64,000 nucleotides of DNA. Source: Moringa oleifera. Lineage: Eukaryota > Streptophyta > Magnoliopsida > Brassicales > Moringaceae. The stretch's first letter is position 1. The number at the start of each line of letters is the position of its first letter. The translations under genes and the position numbers were made by a program. Shown one piece after another: positions 60,347 to 64,000 of the stretch. Below the pieces are notes generated by a model. That model was given only the letters and a program-made list of their open reading frames with translations. It had not been told where the DNA came from and did no database searches. The stretch is from the NCBI GenBank assembly GCA_021397835.1, contig JAJFZO010000094.1, positions 5,556,001-5,620,000 on the forward strand, given 5' to 3'.

Positions 60347-62914
60347 TCAATGACTGGGTAAGTCATCCTCGTCGGTGGTGCTCACCTCTTCACGTGGTGG
60401 CCTTGGGCTTGCTTGGATTTCAATCTCATCCAGGTAGATCTGGTTTCGGCCGTCGATGGCCTTCTGAGCCGTCCGTTGAAGCTGTAAAACGAACTCCAGG
60501 CCCCACACGACGTCATTCATAGTTGGTCGTTCCATTCCATTATCGTGCATGCAACTGTATGCAAGCTCCCCATACTTCTTCAAACACACGGGGGCCATAT
60601 CAGCCGTCAGATGCCGGTCCATGATCTGATCAAGGGTTCCTCTTGCGTGGCAGGAGCGGGCCCACTGGGCCAAGCTCACCTGCTCCTTTGGCAGCCCTGG
60701 AACTATAGACGGCCTCCCGCACAGTACCTCAAACAACACCACACCAAACGAGTACACGTCAGATTTCTCGGTGAGCTGCTGCCTACGGTAGTATTCGGGG
60801 TCTAAGTATCCGAGACTACCCTTAACCACGGTGCTGACGTGGGTCTGGGACCTACTAGTGGGCCCCACTCTCGACAGCCCGAAATCTGAAACCTTGGCCA
60901 CCCAATTCTCGTCCAGCAATATGTTGGTTGACTTGACGTCGCGGTGAATGATCGGGTGTTTCGCGCCTGTATGAAGGTAATGTAGTCCCTGTGCAGCACC
61001 CACGCAGATGTTTAGCCTCTGTTCCCATGATAAAGGAGGGTTCTTTGTGTTGTACAGATGATCACGGAGGGTCCCACGGGCCATGTACTCGTACACGAGG
61101 ATCATCTCGTGTTCGTCATCGCAGTAGCCGATCAGGGAAACTAGATGCAGGTGGCGTAGCTTAGCCAGCATCTGAAGCTCCGTTTGGAACTCGTGCGCCC
61201 CTTGCTTCGACGATGGATCCAGCCGTTTGATCGCAACAGCGGTGGACCCTCCATCGATAAACCCTTTGTATACGTTACCGAATCCGCCGGATCCGATAAG
61301 AAATTTTTCATCAAAATTGGAGGTGACCGCTTGGATCTCGCTGACAGAAAATCGCCGGAAAATATCAGACGGTAGTGATGAGGTGTTAGAATGTACAGAG
61401 GTCGCTGTGTATGATGAAATTGGGACCCATGAGGACTTCCAGTCGCTCTGACCGGAGCACTTCTGTAATCTATTTCTACTCAAGGCAAAGAAAATGACAC
61501 TGACAACGAGAGCAAGCCCTAACGTACAGCCGAGCACAGCCAGAGTAATGACCTTGATTGTTGACGAACCTTTAGCCTTCGCTCTCTCTGGTCCCCTCGC
61601 GTACGGTCCCGGCGATGTAAGACCCGCCTCCGGTTCAGGGTTTGGTCCAGCAAGGCTACCGTCAGAGTTATTCAACTTGAACATCTCTAAACCGTTCAAG
61701 ATCGCATCGGCGAAATCAGGTTTCACATCAATTAATGGGTGTAACGCGAGCCAAAGATCCTGTTTACTCTGGCTATTGCTAGGGACCCACACAACGTAAT
61801 CTCTGTAAATGGGAATCCCTGTGCCGCCGCTCCAGTGAATCACGTCGGCGTCCTTCGCCGCTGTACGATTATCGATAAATATAGAGAAAACCCGTTGATT
61901 CTCACGTGTGACCTCCAGCTGAGTCTCGCAGAAATGGAGCCTAACAAGGTAGTTAAACCCACCATCGATGGGGAAGATCCAGGTGAGATTGTATTTCATG
62001 TTGATTTGTGGGTTACTACCCATAGTACGGGAAGTACTGTAGACGGCGGCGGGTGCCGTGTAAGGTGGCGTGTCCTTGTCGTACCTGATAGAGACGTTGG
62101 CCCTGGCCGGAGTAGTCCCAAATGATTGAGCGAAGATGTAATCCAAATCCTGACTCCATGTTCTGTACATTCCGGTGTCCTCTGTGCTACTAATTTCCTG
62201 GCCGCCGACGTTCAGGCGATAAGCGGTCTCAAGAGCAGTAGTATTTTCGAAATAGAAAAGGGGATTAACATTGTTGCTAACGAATGGGACAGTAGTGCCA
62301 TCTCTGCTTGCTGTGTACAGATTGGTGGGCATGGAAACCACTTCGATGCCGTTAACAAAAGCGAAGGAGCTTGGCAGCGAGGGAGTGAAAGTCACGTTGA
62401 GCATCTCGTTGTCCCAAACTGTGACAATGAATTCCCTGGAGAAGGAAGACACAGGAGGGGACATAGAGGAAACAGTGAGATAAGCACTGAAGTTATGCAG
62501 GAGGGTATAACTGTTAGCAGAGACAGAGAAGAAGGAGGTGGTTCCATTGAAGCCGGGGTACGTCGATGGGTAGAAATAGAGACGGAGAAACTTGGGACCA
62601 GGGGTGACGGGGAAGATGTAGGTGAAATGGGAGGCAGAAACCCGAGCGGTCATGTAAGGTACGAGAGTGACCGATGGGTTCTGGTTGGAGGCCCGCAAAG
62701 CAAATGAAGTCTTCTGGTCATTAGAAGGTAAAAACTTTGAGTGAACATCGGGATTCCAGGTCCTGCCGTCGGGCGATCTCGCGTTGTTAGAGGAATCGCC
62801 ACAGTTGAGGAGTATAAGATCAGTAGGGGTGAAAGCAGGCGAGTCCGCAGTAGCAGTGAAGGAGAGGAAGAGGTAGAAGAGAGACGGGAGGAAGAAAGCA
62901 GGGAAGCTGAGCAT
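60347..62914 (-). CDS. CrRLK1L receptor-like kinase (FERONIA/MEDOS group)
   Basis: A single uninterrupted frame of 855 aa, typical of this intronless family. The start at 62914 is chosen because it opens directly into a signal peptide (MLSFPAFFLPSLFYLFLSFT); a frame extending to 62977 only adds residues encoded by a CT-rich leader. Residues about 28-415 are the extracellular malectin-like region with many N-glycosylation sites. A membrane segment lies at about 452-479 (VITLAVLGCTLGLALVVSVI). The kinase domain runs about 535-809: GSGGFG at 541-546, AIK Lys 563, HRD at 657-659, DFG at 677-679, GYLDPEYY at 702-709. All catalytic residues are present, so the kinase should be active. CrRLK1L proteins sense wall integrity and RALF peptides at the plasma membrane. 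The exact orthologue cannot be fixed by eye. Confidence 0.95.
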   Translation of the reverse strand: MLSFPAFFLPSLFYLFLSFTATADSPAFTPTDLILLNCGDSSNNARSPDGRTWNPDVHSKFLPSNDQKTSFALRASNQNPSVTLVPYMTARVSASHFTYIFPVTPGPKFLRLYFYPSTYPGFNGTTSFFSVSANSYTLLHNFSAYLTVSSMSPPVSSFSREFIVTVWDNEMLNVTFTPSLPSSFAFVNGIEVVSMPTNLYTASRDGTTVPFVSNNVNPLFYFENTTALETAYRLNVGGQEISSTEDTGMYRTWSQDLDYIFAQSFGTTPARANVSIRYDKDTPPYTAPAAVYSTSRTMGSNPQINMKYNLTWIFPIDGGFNYLVRLHFCETQLEVTRENQRVFSIFIDNRTAAKDADVIHWSGGTGIPIYRDYVVWVPSNSQSKQDLWLALHPLIDVKPDFADAILNGLEMFKLNNSDGSLAGPNPEPEAGLTSPGPYARGPERAKAKGSSTIKVITLAVLGCTLGLALVVSVIFFALSRNRLQKCSGQSDWKSSWVPISSYTATSVHSNTSSLPSDIFRRFSVSEIQAVTSNFDEKFLIGSGGFGNVYKGFIDGGSTAVAIKRLDPSSKQGAHEFQTELQMLAKLRHLHLVSLIGYCDDEHEMILVYEYMARGTLRDHLYNTKNPPLSWEQRLNICVGAAQGLHYLHTGAKHPIIHRDVKSTNILLDENWVAKVSDFGLSRVGPTSRSQTHVSTVVKGSLGYLDPEYYRRQQLTEKSDVYSFGVVLFEVLCGRPSIVPGLPKEQVSLAQWARSCHARGTLDQIMDRHLTADMAPVCLKKYGELAYSCMHDNGMERPTMNDVVWGLEFVLQLQRTAQKAIDGRNQIYLDEIEIQASPRPPREEVSTTDEDDLPSH

Positions 62915-62939
62915 GGTAGTTGCTTTTCGTTTACGTACC

Positions 62940-62985
62940 ACAGACACAGAGATGGAGAGGGAGAGAGAGAGAAGCAAATCATGAC
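62940..62985 (-). promoter_or_regulatory. CT-rich 5' leader of the receptor kinase
   Basis: On the minus strand the bases just before the chosen start are CTCTCT-rich, the usual pyrimidine-rich plant leader. Confidence 0.4.
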
Positions 62986-63194
62986 TTCACCAGAGGACGA
63001 TATTGGGATAATAAAGGTGACTAGGACCATACTGGGTGTTCCTTAGTAGGGTATATTCAGCCACTCGGTGTTCCAAAGTTGAAACCTCCGTAAAATCAGT
63101 CATGGACGCAGCAGCTTCACCGACCGGATGACTTTTCAGCAACGACTTGTATAATAATTTGCATTTACTTATCACTTGATGGTTTTGATATATT

Positions 63195-63213
63195 TATATA
63201 TATATATATATAT
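63195..63213. repeat. (TA)n microsatellite
   Basis: About nine TA repeats between the receptor kinase gene and the RALF gene. Confidence 0.8.
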
Positions 63214-63435
63214 GCATGGTTCGTATTAATTAAAAAGACATAAATTAATGCAAATGCTTTATTAGATTTATTGCCTTACAGATACATTGAAGATTTATAT
63301 TGTTGATCAATTCCAGGACTGCAACAATATGCATTCCTTTGACAAGAGAAATTAAGAAGATCATCAGGATTATTCAGTGCCTTGAAGGCGGCCTGCTCTA
63401 CGCCAAGTCTCCTGGAATCACTAGTGAGTAGCTAG

Positions 63436-63804
63436 CTAGCCGCCTCGTTTGCACCGATTGTAGTAAGTGCAGGGGCGGCTGTGGCCATTGATGGGTGTTA
63501 TGCAGTCCCCGTATATGTTTGCATTACAGATGGGTGGCTTCTCCAAACTTTTGTAACTGATTCTTTTGTTTGTGTAACTACCTGCAGCAGCAAGAAGCCT
63601 TTGACTCCCTTCGGAATCCATGAAGAGCTCTTCATCTCCGATGCACTCTGCAACTGACCTTGCATCACACGAGGTGTTGGTTTCCTCCACTCCGAGAGGC
63701 GCTGCTCTTCCGACCAGCAGAATAACCATCAGAAAGGTAGCTGACAACAACACTAAGCGTCGTGCCATTGACTCTTCAATGCTCATCTCTTTCTTTTGGA
63801 CCAT
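63436..63804 (-). CDS. RALF-type peptide hormone precursor
   Basis: Intronless frame of 122 aa from the first ATG, or 110 aa from the ATG at 63768, which opens right into the signal peptide (MARRLVLLSATFLMVILLVG). A pro-region contains the family hallmark SVAECIGDEELFMDSEGSQR, with LLAAAG after it where RALFs have the S1P-type RRxLA cleavage site; here it is QRLLA, so only one Arg. The mature part holds RISYKSL, a form of the YISY receptor-binding motif, and four cysteines (93, 101, 112, 118) in PPICNANIYGDCITP and RPCTYYNRCKRGG, as in RALF peptides. RALFs are secreted and bind CrRLK1L receptors with LORELEI-type co-receptors. A TATA-like CTTATATGG lies about 70 bp upstream. The next gene downstream on the same strand is a CrRLK1L. 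Confidence 0.9.
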   Translation of the reverse strand: MVQKKEMSIEESMARRLVLLSATFLMVILLVGRAAPLGVEETNTSCDARSVAECIGDEELFMDSEGSQRLLAAAGSYTNKRISYKSLEKPPICNANIYGDCITPINGHSRPCTYYNRCKRGG

Positions 63805-64000
63805 TTAGATGATTCTTTAAGTCATGAGCGAGACTCATTCAATGAATGAACATAAGAGGACCAGCTTCCACCATATAAGAGCTAACTTTAGAGATAATGT
63901 TTGTAAGGCTGGACTGCCACACTCAGTTGACTTGGGTCTTCCTAGTGGGTCACTGTTATCATTTAGTTATTTTATGCTCTATCTTTGTTATTTTAACTTC
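63805..64000 (-). promoter_or_regulatory. RALF gene promoter region
   Basis: On the minus strand CTTATATGG near 63873 is a plausible TATA box about 70 bp before the first ATG. Nothing else is identified before the window ends. Confidence 0.35.

Noticed and set aside
62126..62707. 193-codon plus-strand frame
   Set aside because: It is antisense to the malectin-like region of the receptor kinase and is a shadow.

Overview
The window is nuclear DNA of a flowering plant, most likely a core eudicot. All multi-exon genes have GT-AG introns, intergenic DNA is very AT-rich, and every recognised gene belongs to a plant or pan-eukaryotic family: MED15, COBRA, B12D, a CrRLK1L receptor kinase, RALF, a LINE. 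There are no operons and no CRISPR array, and no tRNA or rRNA gene was recognised. All gene models were spliced by eye; each model sums to a whole number of codons.

Layout. 1-7.1 kb is AT-rich intergenic DNA with copies of a dispersed repeat. 7.4-9.0 kb is a less AT-rich island with paired G-boxes and a CT-rich leader but no convincing ORF. 12.0-13.8 kb (-) is a secreted PI-PLC X-domain protein gene with an in-frame stop in exon 4. 15.6-28.0 kb (+) is a complete MED15 gene (KIX domain, Gln-rich, 1350 aa). 29.4-34.5 kb (-) is a decayed LINE, with the AT-rich repeat on both sides. 35.3-36.0 kb (-) is a small B12D gene.

37.9-43.6 kb holds two COBRA genes tail to tail: COBL4-like (+, 432 aa) and COB-like (-, 452 aa). 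Both make GPI-anchored cellulose-deposition proteins. 46.5-51.8 kb (+) is a mitochondrial carrier of the SLC25A44 type. 52.8-54.2 kb (-) is a methyltransferase pseudogene. 54.8-56.7 kb (-) is a C9orf85/DUF2039 zinc-binding protein. 56.9-60.0 kb is a repeat block that contains an approximately 1.07-kb element with imperfect terminal inverted repeats.

60.3-63.8 kb (-) carries an intact CrRLK1L receptor-like kinase gene and, 521 bp upstream on the same strand, a RALF-type peptide gene. RALF peptides are the known ligands of CrRLK1L receptors, so this may be a linked ligand-receptor pair and is the most interesting arrangement in the window. The COBRA proteins, the RALF peptide and the receptor kinase all act at the cell wall or plasma membrane; MED15, B12D, the carrier and DUF2039 are housekeeping functions.
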